Numbered from the stretch's first letter, positions 42,042-51,058 are shown. The stretch is 64,000 nt of DNA from Arthrobacter sp. M4 (GCF_020251205.1 NZ_JAIWYX010000012.1:29629-93628), one strand, 5' to 3'. Made by a program: numbers and translations. The notes: generated by a model from the letters alone, not told the origin.

Positions 42042-42163
42042 GGAAACAGGTCCTGGCTCTGGGGGAGGGCGCCCGGATCTGCATGAGCGCAATTTCCCGT
42101 TATTCCTTTGTTCGTTCAGTTTTGGGGCGAAGACGGCGCCATGGTTTCTAGTGGCGCTAGCTC

Positions 42164-42184
42164 AAATTTATCAGCATGCTTACT
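42164..42184. promoter_or_regulatory. Copy 1 of a shared AGTAAGCAT-type promoter element
   Basis: On the minus strand this reads AGTAAGCATGCTGATAAATTT, similar to elements at 45616 and 51059. It lies 21 bp before the start of the five-gene membrane operon. Confidence 0.4.
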
Positions 42185-42204
42185 ATCTAGACTATAGTTG
42201 AACT

Positions 42205-42783
42205 GTGAATCGCATCCCCCGCCGCGCCACATTGGTCGGCAGCAAGACCCCTAAGAAGACAGCGGCTCCCCACGATGGCAGGTTCGAGTCCAAGAACCAG
42301 CGAATGGACCGCAACTGGGTTGAGTTGCTGCAGGAACTCCGCGTGATGCAGACAGGCACGCAAATCATCGGCGGCTTCCTGTTGACCCTCCCGTTTCAAG
42401 GCCGCTTCGCCACGCTTTCCCAGCAGGAGCGAATCCTGTTTCTGTGCCTGGTCATCCTTGCTGCGCTGACCACCGGCATGATGCTGGTTCCTGTCAGCCT
42501 GCACCGCCGCCTCTTCCGGAAGCACGTCAAGCACCAGCTGGTGGCCGCCGGCGACGTCATCGTCAAGATCGTCCTGGGCTGCGTCGCCTTGCTCATTGCC
42601 GGTTGCGCCGCCTTCATTTTTAGCGTGGTGGCCGGGCACGAGGTCGGCCTCATTGCCGGAGTGCTGATCCTGGCCACGCTGATTGTCCTGATCCTGTTGT
42701 ATCCGTACTTTTCCTGGCTTCCGGGCCGTCGACATGCTGACGAGGCTCAGCACCACGAGACGCGCCATGAAGAAGCGCCATGA
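42205..42783 (+). CDS. DUF6328-type membrane protein
   Basis: The 192-residue protein has a basic N-terminus, the family-like segment WVELLQELRVMQTGTQIIGGFLLTLPFQGRF, and four helices (about 50-62, 72-92, 112-135, 145-168). The family is annotated as DUF6328 in actinobacteria and has no assigned function. First gene of a coupled operon: the next start overlaps its stop by four bases. Confidence 0.8.
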   Translation: MNRIPRRATLVGSKTPKKTAAPHDGRFESKNQRMDRNWVELLQELRVMQTGTQIIGGFLLTLPFQGRFATLSQQERILFLCLVILAALTTGMMLVPVSLHRRLFRKHVKHQLVAAGDVIVKIVLGCVALLIAGCAAFIFSVVAGHEVGLIAGVLILATLIVLILLYPYFSWLPGRRHADEAQHHETRHEEAP

Positions 42784-43226
42784 GTCGCCGCTGGCCGTTG
42801 GCCGTCGTTGTGCCAGTCGCCGTTTGTTGCGTCACGGCTTGCGCTGGCTCGGATTCCCAGGCACTTATGAAGCCTGTGGAGGAAGTGTCGTCGGCCGCTC
42901 AGGCGACCATCCTCGCCGTCGAACTCCGCACGCATGGGCGGACGACGGCGGCGGCAGCCACAACCCTTGCCGGCGACATGCTGGATGAAGTGGAAGCCGC
43001 AACAAAGGACGTTGCGAGCAAGGAGGCCCGCAGCGACGGCGAACGCGGATCTCAAAGCGAGGTCCTTGCGGCCTTCGCCGCTGTCTCCACCGGCATCCTG
43101 CATGCCCGCGACGCCGTGGGTGCTGACAGCGCAAAGGAGCTCGACGGCGTCCGCGCCGAGCTGCGTGACGCCTCCGACCGCTTGGGCGGACTCCGGGAGA
43201 GGCTGGCCCGGGAGAGTCGGGAATGA
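42780..43226 (+). CDS. Small lipoprotein
   Basis: A 148-residue protein with a lipobox (VCCVTAC, modified Cys21) after a short signal sequence, followed by a helical, Ala/Glu-rich domain (ELRTHGRTTAAAATTLAGDMLDEVEAAT). It should sit on the outer face of the cytoplasmic membrane. No family recognised. Four-base overlaps on both sides couple it to its neighbours. Confidence 0.75.
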   Translation: MSRRWPLAVVVPVAVCCVTACAGSDSQALMKPVEEVSSAAQATILAVELRTHGRTTAAAATTLAGDMLDEVEAATKDVASKEARSDGERGSQSEVLAAFAAVSTGILHARDAVGADSAKELDGVRAELRDASDRLGGLRERLARESRE

Positions 43227-44452
43227 AACGCCTGCTGGGCGTCGCGCTCGGCATCCTCACCGCGATCGGCGGGTTCGTAGACATCGGCGACCTGGTGACC
43301 AACGCCGTCGTCGGGTCCCGCTTTGGTGTGTCCCTCGTGTGGGTGGTGGCTGTTGGAGTTGTTGGAATCTGCCTGTTTGCCAACATGTCCGGCCGCGTGG
43401 CTGCCGTGTCCGGGCGAGCCACGTTCGAAGTGATCCGCGAACGACTTGGGCCTAGGGCTGGGCTGGCCAACCTCGCCGCTTCCTTCCTGATCAACCTCAT
43501 GACTGTCACGGCTGAGATCGGCGGTATTGCCCTTGCCTTGCAATTGGCCAGCGGTGTCTCCTACATGCTGTGGATTCCCATGGCGATGCTTGCTGTGTGG
43601 CTGGTGATCTGGCGGGTCAAGTTCTCGATCATGGAGAACGTCACGGGACTGCTGGGCTTGTCCCTCGTGGTTTTCGCCGTGGCGCTCTTCCTGCTCAAAC
43701 CGGACTGGGGAGCCCTGGCAGGGCAGGCATTCGCACCGTCGGTTCCGGGATCTGAGGGCCCTGCTGTGTATTGGTACTACGCAATTGCCCTGTTCGGCGC
43801 AGCCATGACGCCCTATGAGGTGTTCTTCTTTTCCTCAGGGGCTGTGGAGGAAGGGTGGCGCGTCAAGGACCTCATCCAGTCCCGCCTCAACGTCCTGCTG
43901 GGGTTCCCGCTTGGCGGCTTCCTGTCCGTCGCCATCGCGGCATGTTCAGCGGTGGTCCTGCTGCCGGCGGGGATCAGTGTCACCACCCTGTCCCAGGTGG
44001 CTCTTCCGGTGGCCCAGGCTGGCGGTCAATTGGCCCTTGCCGTACTCATTCTGGGGGTTGTGGCGGCCACCTTTGGTGCCGCCTTGGAAACGACTCTTTC
44101 CAGCGGTTACACGCTGGCGCAGTTCTTCGGTTGGTCCTGGGGAAAGTTTCGCAGGCCTGCGAGGGCGGCGCGTTTCCATATGGCCATGATCGTTTGCCTC
44201 TTAGCGGGCGTGACTGTCTTGTCCACCGGCGTCGATCCCATTCTGGTGACCGAATACTCCGTGGTGTTTTCCGCCATTGCCCTTCCTTTGACCTACCTGC
44301 CGATCCTGATTGTGGCCAACGACCCCCAGTACATGGGAGAACACGTCAATGGACGGGTAGTGAACATCCTCGGGCTGCTGTACCTGGTGATCATTCTGAC
44401 GGCATCGCTGGCTGCCATTCCCTTGATGGTGGTCACCGGAGCTGGAGCATAG
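43223..44452 (+). CDS. Nramp-related transporter with altered metal-site motifs
   Basis: A 409-residue protein with about 11 helices and the Nramp fold. The first-helix DPGN motif is DIGD (20-23), and the sixth-helix MPH motif is MTPYE (195-199). Canonical manganese/iron Nramps need the Asp, Asn and Met residues at these sites, so the substrate is probably different, perhaps magnesium or another ion as in Nramp-related branches. Third gene of the operon, coupled to the lipoprotein by a four-base overlap. Confidence 0.82.
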   Translation: MKRLLGVALGILTAIGGFVDIGDLVTNAVVGSRFGVSLVWVVAVGVVGICLFANMSGRVAAVSGRATFEVIRERLGPRAGLANLAASFLINLMTVTAEIGGIALALQLASGVSYMLWIPMAMLAVWLVIWRVKFSIMENVTGLLGLSLVVFAVALFLLKPDWGALAGQAFAPSVPGSEGPAVYWYYAIALFGAAMTPYEVFFFSSGAVEEGWRVKDLIQSRLNVLLGFPLGGFLSVAIAACSAVVLLPAGISVTTLSQVALPVAQAGGQLALAVLILGVVAATFGAALETTLSSGYTLAQFFGWSWGKFRRPARAARFHMAMIVCLLAGVTVLSTGVDPILVTEYSVVFSAIALPLTYLPILIVANDPQYMGEHVNGRVVNILGLLYLVIILTASLAAIPLMVVTGAGA

Positions 44453-44463
44453 GAGGAATCGGC

Positions 44464-44874
44464 ATGAGAAAGCAACCGCCTCCGCTAAGGAAGCCGCCTG
44501 AAGTGGCTGGCCGGCTCCTGGACGCGCAATTGCACCTACTGGACCGGCAACTTTTGGACGTCGATGGCGTCCCCGTTACCACCATTGATGACCTTGAGTT
44601 GAGCGGTCCGGAACACGATGAGCCCATCCCGGAAGGTGCTGAGGCGCCACGGATCACCGCCCTGCTGACCGGCCCGGTGCTCGGGACGCGCATCTTTGGC
44701 GGCAGGCCGCCGTCGAACCGCTTGATCCGCATCCCGTGGTCCGACGTCGCTGAGGTTGGCACCGTACTGAGGTTGGGGGTCAAGGGGGAGTCGCTGGATG
44801 CCTTGTGGGTGGAGCGGTGGTTGCGGGACAGGGTGATCGGCCGGATTCCGGGAGGCAGCCATGATCCTGAATGA
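44464..44874 (+). CDS. PRC-barrel-like protein
   Basis: AGGAGG five bases before the ATG gives a strong start (MRKQPPPLRKPPEV). The 136-residue protein has a PRC-barrel pattern (GRLLDAQLHLLDRQLLDVDGVPVTTIDDLEL; RIPWSDVAEVGTVLRL). It starts 11 bases after the Nramp-like gene, suggesting a cytoplasmic accessory role near the transporter. Confidence 0.75.
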   Translation: MRKQPPPLRKPPEVAGRLLDAQLHLLDRQLLDVDGVPVTTIDDLELSGPEHDEPIPEGAEAPRITALLTGPVLGTRIFGGRPPSNRLIRIPWSDVAEVGTVLRLGVKGESLDALWVERWLRDRVIGRIPGGSHDPE

Positions 44875-45196
44875 CCTGCTGGGCAGCGACGTGCGGGATT
44901 CCGACGGCGGCAGGTTGGGCGAGGTGTCCGACGCCCGCTTTGCGTTGGACGGGACCCCGGGGCAGCTGCTCTCAGACGCCCGACTCGTGGGCATCGTGGT
45001 GAGTCCGCGCACGGCCGCGTCCTTCCTGGGGTACGAGCGTCTTGGCATTACGCAGCCTTGGCCGGTGGCGCAGCTGTTGCGGTGGTGGCACCGCGGTTCA
45101 TTCCTGGTGCTCTGGGAAGACATCGCCCGGATGGATCCGGACGCCGTCTACCTGCGTCCAGGGTATGCGGCCTATGAAGTGGGTTTGCAGCGGTGA
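44861..45196 (+). CDS. Second PRC-barrel-like protein
   Basis: The 111-residue protein again has a PRC-barrel core (MILNDLLGSDVRDSDGGRLGEVSDARFAL; VLWEDIARMDPDAVYLRP). It overlaps the preceding PRC gene by 14 bases and ends the operon, three bases from the convergent YtxH-like gene. Confidence 0.75.
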   Translation: MILNDLLGSDVRDSDGGRLGEVSDARFALDGTPGQLLSDARLVGIVVSPRTAASFLGYERLGITQPWPVAQLLRWWHRGSFLVLWEDIARMDPDAVYLRPGYAAYEVGLQR

Positions 45197-45199
45197 CTT

Positions 45200-45586
45200 T
45201 TACGGACGCGTGTTGGTTGCCGGGCCTTCGGGGGCCGCGCCTCCCTCGTCGGTCCAGTCCTGGCCGACCTCGTCCGAGTGGGCAGGGTCGGATACGACGT
45301 CCGGGCGGCGCGGCGCCGAATCGGATGCGCGTGGCTCCGTGGGCCCCGGAAGGATCGAGGAGACCAGGTCCGAGAATTTCTTGGCGGCGTCGGCCAGGGC
45401 TTCGGCGAGGTCTGGCCCCTTGTCCTTGGCGAACTCAGTTGCTTCGTGCACGTTGTGCTGCACAGTCTCGCTGCCCCAGATTTTCCGTGCGTGCGCTACC
45501 AGCCGTTCGTAGCCTTCCCGGCCTGTGCGCGTACCCCATACGTATCCCGCTGCGACTCCAGCCGCAAACAACAACTTGCCTTTCAT
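45200..45586 (-). CDS. YtxH-like membrane-anchored protein
   Basis: The 128-residue protein starts MKGKLLFAAGVAAGYVWGTRTGREGYERL, a glycine-zipper helix followed by the basic-amphipathic region typical of YtxH-type stress proteins, then a helical part (FAKDKGPDLAEALADAAKKF) and an acidic Pro-rich tail. Probably a membrane- or envelope-associated stress protein. A shared promoter element lies upstream at 45616. Confidence 0.75.
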   Translation of the reverse strand: MKGKLLFAAGVAAGYVWGTRTGREGYERLVAHARKIWGSETVQHNVHEATEFAKDKGPDLAEALADAAKKFSDLVSSILPGPTEPRASDSAPRRPDVVSDPAHSDEVGQDWTDEGGAAPEGPATNTRP

Positions 45587-45615
45587 GGCGCTCCGTTCGG
45601 TCGTTCTCCTGAATT

Positions 45616-45636
45616 ACTAAGTTTACTGAGTATTTT
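45616..45636. promoter_or_regulatory. Copy 2 of the shared ACTAAG-type promoter element
   Basis: ACTAAGTTTACTGAGTATTTT on the plus strand, 30-50 bp before the YtxH-like gene (in reverse orientation to it). It matches the element at 51059 at most positions. Confidence 0.4.
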
Positions 45637-45772
45637 TGCCAAATCCATGGACATAGCCCCCCGGGCAGACTAGCGTCGAAATGGCAGGTTGAGCAGATTG
45701 CCTAGCAAGTCACACGTATAAGTCACGCCTAGTTACGAGACCAACAGTCACGAGACGAAGCAGGTGAACCGA

Positions 45773-46669
45773 GTGAACCAGCCTCAATTGCCCAACAACC
45801 CCACGGACCCCCGCTCGAGCTACCACGCGGGTCCTTTTCCCCAGCAGGAACAGGAACAACCGGGGCTCACGGAAGCGATGGACCCAAAACCGGATCACGG
45901 GGAGGAATCGTATGTCGGCCATGAGCGGTTGCGCGGCAAGGCAGCACTGATTACCGGAGGTGATTCCGGAATTGGCGCGGCAGCGGGAATCGCGTTCGCG
46001 CGGGAGGGTTCCGACGTCGCTTTTACGTATCTCCCCGAAGAGGAAAACGACGCCCAGAGCACAGCGGCCTGGATTTCCAAAGCGGGAACCAAGGCTTTGC
46101 CCATTGCCGGTGACGCCCGTTCAGAGGACTTCTGCAAGGACTCGGTCCAGCGCACCGTGGATGAATTCGGTCTGCTGGACATCCTGGTCCTCAACGCCGC
46201 GTACCAAAAGAATCGGGAGAGTCTGGAGACGCTCCCCACAGAGGAATTTGACCGAGTCTTCAAGACCAATTTGTACTCCCTGCTCTGGACCGCCCGGGCT
46301 GCCGTTCCACACTTGAAGCCGGGCGCTTCCATTATTGTGACGGCATCCATTCAGGCATTTAATCCATCGCCTCAACTCATCGACTACGCCATGACCAAGG
46401 CGGCGCAGGTGGCTTTTACCAAGGCACTCGCCCAAGAGCTGGGGCCGAAGGGAATTCGGGTTAATGCAGTGGCACCTGGGCCGATCTGGACCCCGCTCAT
46501 TCCCGCTACGGAATGGCCGGACAAATTGCCGAAATTTGGCCAGGACACACCATTGGGCCGTGCAGGCCAACCGGCCGAGCTGGCGCCGGCATATGTGCTT
46601 CTCGCCTCCGATGAGGCGTCCTATATTTCGGGGGCAATTGTCCCGGTCACAGGCGGCAAAGGACTCTAG
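45773..46669 (+). CDS. SDR-family oxidoreductase (YghA-like)
   Basis: I take the second GTG (MNQPQLPNNPTDPR) as start since GCAGG stands at good distance; a GTG three codons earlier is too close to it. The 298-residue short-chain dehydrogenase has a 40-residue hydrophilic N-terminal extension, cofactor motif TGGDSGIG, LNAA, the catalytic Ser (TASIQAF) and YAMTK. This long-N-terminus type is common among stress-induced SDRs; the substrate is unknown. Confidence 0.9.
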   Translation: MNQPQLPNNPTDPRSSYHAGPFPQQEQEQPGLTEAMDPKPDHGEESYVGHERLRGKAALITGGDSGIGAAAGIAFAREGSDVAFTYLPEEENDAQSTAAWISKAGTKALPIAGDARSEDFCKDSVQRTVDEFGLLDILVLNAAYQKNRESLETLPTEEFDRVFKTNLYSLLWTARAAVPHLKPGASIIVTASIQAFNPSPQLIDYAMTKAAQVAFTKALAQELGPKGIRVNAVAPGPIWTPLIPATEWPDKLPKFGQDTPLGRAGQPAELAPAYVLLASDEASYISGAIVPVTGGKGL

Positions 46670-46689
46670 CCCACAAAGGAGGGAAAACC

Positions 46690-47094
46690 ATGGATCAGCA
46701 CACTAATCCCATGGAACAAGGGGGAGGTTACGGTTCACCAACCCCGGAGGAAGAAATGGGCGGCGCCGCTGGCCAGGCTGACGCGGCCCAGCCCGGGGCC
46801 GCTGACCAGCCCGACGCCGCTGACCAGCCCGCCGCTGCTGGCCAGGCTGACGCGGCCCAGCCCGGGGCCGCTGACCAGCCCGACGCCGACCAGCCCGGCG
46901 CGGATACCGCCGTGCCGTCCGCCGATGCGGAAATGGATGACGCGAATACGGAGTCCACTGAACCCGATCGAGGCTATTCGTCAGAACCTTCCGACGATGC
47001 TGCCGGACTTCCCGACGGCAGTGCCACGGGCCTGACCGACGAAAAGTCCCCGACGGACGACGAAGACAAAGGAGAACGATTCGACGCGGGCTAA
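46690..47094 (+). CDS. Disordered acidic protein with internal repeats
   Basis: AAAGGAGG before the ATG gives a strong start 20 bases after the SDR gene. The 134-residue protein has no hydrophobic core; its centre repeats AGQADAAQPGAADQPDA, and the rest is Asp/Glu/Ser/Thr-rich. It is probably co-expressed with the SDR and SRPBCC genes as part of a stress set. Function unknown. Confidence 0.75.
   Translation: MDQHTNPMEQGGGYGSPTPEEEMGGAAGQADAAQPGAADQPDAADQPAAAGQADAAQPGAADQPDADQPGADTAVPSADAEMDDANTESTEPDRGYSSEPSDDAAGLPDGSATGLTDEKSPTDDEDKGERFDAG
46768..46888. repeat. 69-bp direct repeat inside the disordered protein gene
   Basis: The stretch beginning GCTGGCCAGGCTGACGCGGC at 46768 recurs at 46837 with about 52 identical bases, a recent in-frame duplication of 23 codons. 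Confidence 0.8.
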
Positions 47095-47116
47095 AGCCTG
47101 CAGTGAGGAGCACATT

Positions 47117-47779
47117 ATGGCTACCGTCAACCAGACCATTGACGTTGATGTCCCTGTTTCCGTGGCATACAACCAATGGACCCAGTTCGAGACTTTCCCC
47201 GAATTCATGAACGGCGTGGACTCGGTGGAGCAAATCGATGAAACTGCGTTGCATTTCTCCACGAGTACGGCCGGAGTCAAGCGGGACTTCAATGCGCAGA
47301 TCTTGGAGCAGGTTCCGGACTCGCTCATCAGTTGGGCCAGCATCGACGGGCCGCGAAATTCAGGTGTTGTACGGTTTGAACCGCTGGACCCGGGGCACAC
47401 TCGCGTCAGCGTGCAAATTGACTGGGAACCGGACAATTTCACTGAAAAGGCCGGAGCCGCAGTTGGTGCGGATTCGCTCCGGGTTTCCGCGGATTTGGAC
47501 AAATTCAAGGACTTCATCGAGTCCCGGGGTCATGAAACAGGCGCCTGGCGGGGAACGGTCTCAGCCGGTGATGTTGAAGACACGGGGGAGTGGAAGCCTG
47601 AGGGAATCCTCTCTGAATCCGGCGACACCTTGCAGCTCCCGCCTGTGGATCCAGACCTTACGGTGCCCGGTGCCGTGACTGGCGACGACCCGGACCTGGT
47701 GCCCAGGCCGGCGTCCGACGCCGACTACCAAAAGGACCCGTACACCGTAGATCCAGACAGCGAGAAGCGTGAGCGCTAG
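47117..47779 (+). CDS. SRPBCC (cyclase/dehydrase-like) protein
   Basis: The 220-residue protein has a START-like domain in its first 145 residues (NQTIDVDVPVSVAYNQWTQFETFPEFMNGVDSVEQ; GVVRFEPLDPGHTRVSVQIDWEP) and a Pro/Asp-rich tail of about 70 residues. Such proteins bind hydrophobic ligands; the ligand is unknown. GAGGAG before the ATG supports the start. Confidence 0.85.
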   Translation: MATVNQTIDVDVPVSVAYNQWTQFETFPEFMNGVDSVEQIDETALHFSTSTAGVKRDFNAQILEQVPDSLISWASIDGPRNSGVVRFEPLDPGHTRVSVQIDWEPDNFTEKAGAAVGADSLRVSADLDKFKDFIESRGHETGAWRGTVSAGDVEDTGEWKPEGILSESGDTLQLPPVDPDLTVPGAVTGDDPDLVPRPASDADYQKDPYTVDPDSEKRER

Positions 47780-47803
47780 AACCCGCTGAGCCCAGCCCTG
47801 GCA

Positions 47804-47845
47804 AAAGCGCCGTCGGTTCCGGGATATCCGGGAACCGACGGCGCT
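47804..47845 (+). terminator. Terminator after the SRPBCC gene, with duplicated right arm
   Basis: AAGCGCCGTCGGTTCC (47804-47819) pairs with its complement at 47830-47845, a 16-bp stem. The right arm GAACCGACGGCGCTT is repeated at 47851-47865, so two alternative hairpins are possible. Confidence 0.75.
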
Positions 47846-47880
47846 TCTCATGAACCGACGGCGCTTCCTATGGTGTCCTG

Positions 47881-47928
47881 GCCTTTGCGGCTGAGCGCCT
47901 TTGCGGCTGGGCGCCTTTGCGGCTGAGC
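47881..47928. repeat. Three tandem 16-bp repeats
   Basis: GCCTTTGCGGCTGAGC occurs three times head to tail (the middle copy has one G for A), immediately beyond the stop of the DUF6454-like gene. Confidence 0.7.
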
Positions 47929-47931
47929 GCG

Positions 47932-48939
47932 TTAGCGGGTGACGTCGGCTTCGAAAGTGAGGATCTCCGTGCCGTTGCCTTCCTCGCCGTTGTCCGGGGC
48001 GACCTTCATGGTGAGGTGGTTGCCGGATGCGGTCATCTTGAACGGGTTGCGGGTAGCCACGTGTCCGCCTGCCGACCACTTCTGGAAGGGAATGTCATTC
48101 AACACTTCGTGCGTCTGGATATCCACAAGGGCCACTCCTCCCAATTCATAGGTGGCGGATGTGCCGCCGGCAGGGTTTGTCTGGGGGAGGTTGGTGACTC
48201 CGCCGCACAACATCTTGGACACGCCCGTGTACTGGCAGTCCTGGTAGTCGATGAAGTTGCTGGGGTTCTCCCAGGTGGAGAGCTGCTTGCCGTGCAGGTT
48301 CCACTCAGCGAAGCGGCGCGAACCCCACGTGTTGCCCACTAGATGGCCGGTGCGCTGGTCCATCACGATGCCGCCGAAGTGGTCCTGCACTTCGAACTGC
48401 TTGGTGACTTCCAGCGTAGAAGCGTCCACGCGGTAAACGATGGAGCTGCTGTTCGGCCTGTATTGGGCCACGGGAACCCAGACGTTGGTCCCATCGAAGT
48501 CGATGCCTCCCGGGTGGTACATGTCGCCTTCACCCAGGACGATGTCCTTCTGCAGCTTGCCCAGCTTGTCCATGACGAACAAATGGCCGACGCCCTTGCC
48601 GGGCGTCCGGTCATAACCGCCCTGCGGCGACGGGAACTTCACGGTGGGCTCCAGGATCTCCACGGAGGACAGGAAGATGTGCTCCTCCGTGAAGGCGATG
48701 CCCTCGGTGTGGAAGGTGGGGAAGTCCAGCTTCAGGCTGCCGGTCTGCTGCCACTTGGTGTTGCGGTTGACGGCGGCAAAGGTGTCGGCGAGGTTGGTGT
48801 CCTGCCCGGAGCTGGTGCCCTGCCCGGAACTGGCGTCCTGCCCGGAAGTAAGGGCGAAGGCCGTGCCGGCGGTGGCGCTTGCTGCGATGACCACCGCGAT
48901 GGCGGCGGCTAGGATTCCTCGGGTGCGAGTTGTGCTCAT
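47932..48939 (-). CDS. Secreted DUF6454-like beta-propeller protein
   Basis: Start at the ATG giving MSTTRTRGILAAA, with GAGAGG upstream. The 335-residue protein has a signal peptide (about 8-32), a short SGQD repeat and repeated beta-strand blades (FHTEGIAFTEEHIFLSS; YHPGGIDFDGTNVWVPVAQYR; DHFGGIVMDQRTGHLVGNTWGSR). It resembles the family annotated DUF6454; function unknown. Probably secreted or surface-bound. Confidence 0.75.
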   Translation of the reverse strand: MSTTRTRGILAAAIAVVIAASATAGTAFALTSGQDASSGQGTSSGQDTNLADTFAAVNRNTKWQQTGSLKLDFPTFHTEGIAFTEEHIFLSSVEILEPTVKFPSPQGGYDRTPGKGVGHLFVMDKLGKLQKDIVLGEGDMYHPGGIDFDGTNVWVPVAQYRPNSSSIVYRVDASTLEVTKQFEVQDHFGGIVMDQRTGHLVGNTWGSRRFAEWNLHGKQLSTWENPSNFIDYQDCQYTGVSKMLCGGVTNLPQTNPAGGTSATYELGGVALVDIQTHEVLNDIPFQKWSAGGHVATRNPFKMTASGNHLTMKVAPDNGEEGNGTEILTFEADVTR

Positions 48940-49175
48940 GGAGGTGCCTCTCATGTGTTGGGGACCGCACAGACGCTACGCAGGGGTAGTAAACCCGCGG
49001 CGACACCATTGTGAACGGGGGCGAAAGCTACTAGGCGGTTCCCCTGTCCCGCCGCCGTCGACAGTCTTAAAATCAGGGATGGACGCGGCCGGCTGGGCAC
49101 CCAGCGCGCCCGCGGGCGGTGAGGGCCCGGGTGAATTGGAGCCAAACAGGGGTGCCCATGAAGGGGCTGATGGCC

Positions 49176-50696
49176 ATGGCGCAATCCACCATTGAGGCAG
49201 AGCGGAAGTACGACGTTGATGATGCCGTTTCGGTACCACCCCTGGACAGGATCCACGGCGTCTCGAGGGTAGGCGCGCCGGCCAGGGACTCGCTCGAAGC
49301 CGTGTACTTCGACACCGCGGACCTGGCGCTTGCTGCCAGGAAGATCACCCTCCGCAGGCGCACCGGAGGTTTTGACGCGGGATGGCACGTCAAGATTCCC
49401 CTGACCGCCGGCAAACGCCTGGAGGTCCAAGCGCCCCTTGGGCAGCCGGAAACCGTCCCAACCGAGCTCATGAATCGCCTGGTTGCTTTTACACGCGGCA
49501 AAAAGATCGCCGCAGTCGCGAGCCTTAATACGGACCGCACCACCTATCGGCTGTTCGGGAACGACGGCGGACGCCTTGCGGATTTCGTCGATGACCGTGT
49601 TCATGCCACTGCGGCTGTGCCTGTCAAGAGGGAGCTTGAATGGCGCGAGTGGGAAGTGGAGTTGGCGGATAGCGAGGCAGAAGACCTGCTATCCGCGGCG
49701 GAATCGGAAATCGTCAAGGCAGGGGCCACGCCCGGGAGCCATCCATCCAAGCTGGCCAGGGCTATGGGAGACTCGTGGCCATCTGAGCAGGCAACTGAAC
49801 GTGTACGGCCGCACCGCAAGGGACCTGCAGTCACGCCAGTTCTCCAGTACCTTCAAGACCAGGTGGCGGAACTCTTGTTCCAGGATTCGCAGGTGCGCTT
49901 GGGTGTGGAGGATTCCGTGCATCAGATGCGGGCAGTCACCCGTCGGATTCGCTCCGTGCTTCGAAGCTATCGGCCGTTCTTCAAAAGGAAGGTAGTCAAG
50001 GAACTGGATGGCGAACTCAAGGACCTCGCCGCCACACTGGGCAGGTTCCGTGACGCCGAGGTCCTCCACGATCGCCTGCGGCGAAACCTTGGCGATCAGC
50101 CTAACCCCTTAGTGTTGGGTCCGGTCCAATACTCCATAGACCAGTTGATGAATCCGCGGCGCGAAATGGCCGACGCCGAAGTGGCCGCGAAATTGAGCAG
50201 TCCCGCGTATTTCCAGCTCCTGGACAGAATCGAGGCATTTGTCAACGCGCCCGACTTGAGGCCCCTGGCCTCGGCACCCGCGCGCAGGACGACGGCCAAG
50301 CTCGTTAACAAGGCAGCCAAACTGCTGCGCAAGCGGCACCGCGCTGCGATGAAGGCCGTCGTCGGGCCCCAGAGGGAAAAGGCGCTGCACCAAGTCCGCA
50401 AAGCGGCAAAGCAACTGCGTTTCGCTGCGCAGGCAGTGGCTTCCGTTCATGGCAAACGGGCCGGTGTCCTGGAGGAATATGCCCGAACGGTGCAGACGAT
50501 CCTGGGAGACCTGCAGGACAGCACGCTCGCACGTGAAGAGCTGCGGATATTGGCCGCCGCGGCAGTGGGTAACGGAGATACGCAATTCACCTACGCGATG
50601 CTTCATGCCGCTGAAGAGCGTTCGGCCAAGGAATCGCAGAAGGAGTACCGGCGGCAGGGAAAGAAGGCAAGGAAGACGCGCCTTAAGGCGTCGTAG
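49176..50696 (+). CDS. CYTH and CHAD domain protein
   Basis: I favour the ATG giving MAMAQSTIEAERKYDV, with AAGGGG nine bases before it; an ATG six codons earlier is possible. The protein (506 residues) has an N-terminal CYTH triphosphate-tunnel domain (EAERKYDVD, AVYFDTADLALA, LEWREWEVEL) and a C-terminal CHAD helical domain rich in His and Arg (VEDSVHQMRAVTRRIRSVLRSY; KALHQVRKAAKQLRFAAQ). CYTH-CHAD proteins bind or hydrolyse inorganic polyphosphate or triphosphate. Confidence 0.93.
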   Translation: MAQSTIEAERKYDVDDAVSVPPLDRIHGVSRVGAPARDSLEAVYFDTADLALAARKITLRRRTGGFDAGWHVKIPLTAGKRLEVQAPLGQPETVPTELMNRLVAFTRGKKIAAVASLNTDRTTYRLFGNDGGRLADFVDDRVHATAAVPVKRELEWREWEVELADSEAEDLLSAAESEIVKAGATPGSHPSKLARAMGDSWPSEQATERVRPHRKGPAVTPVLQYLQDQVAELLFQDSQVRLGVEDSVHQMRAVTRRIRSVLRSYRPFFKRKVVKELDGELKDLAATLGRFRDAEVLHDRLRRNLGDQPNPLVLGPVQYSIDQLMNPRREMADAEVAAKLSSPAYFQLLDRIEAFVNAPDLRPLASAPARRTTAKLVNKAAKLLRKRHRAAMKAVVGPQREKALHQVRKAAKQLRFAAQAVASVHGKRAGVLEEYARTVQTILGDLQDSTLAREELRILAAAAVGNGDTQFTYAMLHAAEERSAKESQKEYRRQGKKARKTRLKAS

Positions 50697-50778
50697 TGCG
50701 CGCTTGCGCATCAAAAATCAAGTAGAGACAAAAGCGTTACCCATCCTTAACATTGGAGTCCCGACGAGAGGTACTCCC

Positions 50779-51012
50779 ATGTGCGATATCCCAGGCCTTC
50801 TGCAGTCCCTGCGCCCGGAAGAACTGGCGCAGTTGAAACAGCGAGGCGGGGATGGTGTCCTCGAGGCGCCTCTGGTTGACGCGATAGACCGCGCAGCCGG
50901 AGGACCGGGTGAGGGGCGCGGATATTACGTTGTCCGCGGGCAGCTGTATCCGGCAGAAACGCGCAGCTACTACCTCCGGAGCGACGTAGCCGCTGCCGTC
51001 GTGGAGGCGTAG
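50779..51012 (+). CDS. Small hypothetical protein
   Basis: A 77-residue frame from an ATG with GAGAGG seven bases upstream. The sequence (MCDIPGLLQSLRPEELAQLKQRGG… YYVVRGQLYPAETRSYYLRSD) has normal codon use and mixed helix/strand character. Not recognised. It stands alone after the CYTH-CHAD gene. Confidence 0.6.
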   Translation: MCDIPGLLQSLRPEELAQLKQRGGDGVLEAPLVDAIDRAAGGPGEGRGYYVVRGQLYPAETRSYYLRSDVAAAVVEA

Positions 51013-51058
51013 GACCAAGACTCTTTGCCAGGCCCTCAATAACCCGTACTCTTGAAAT

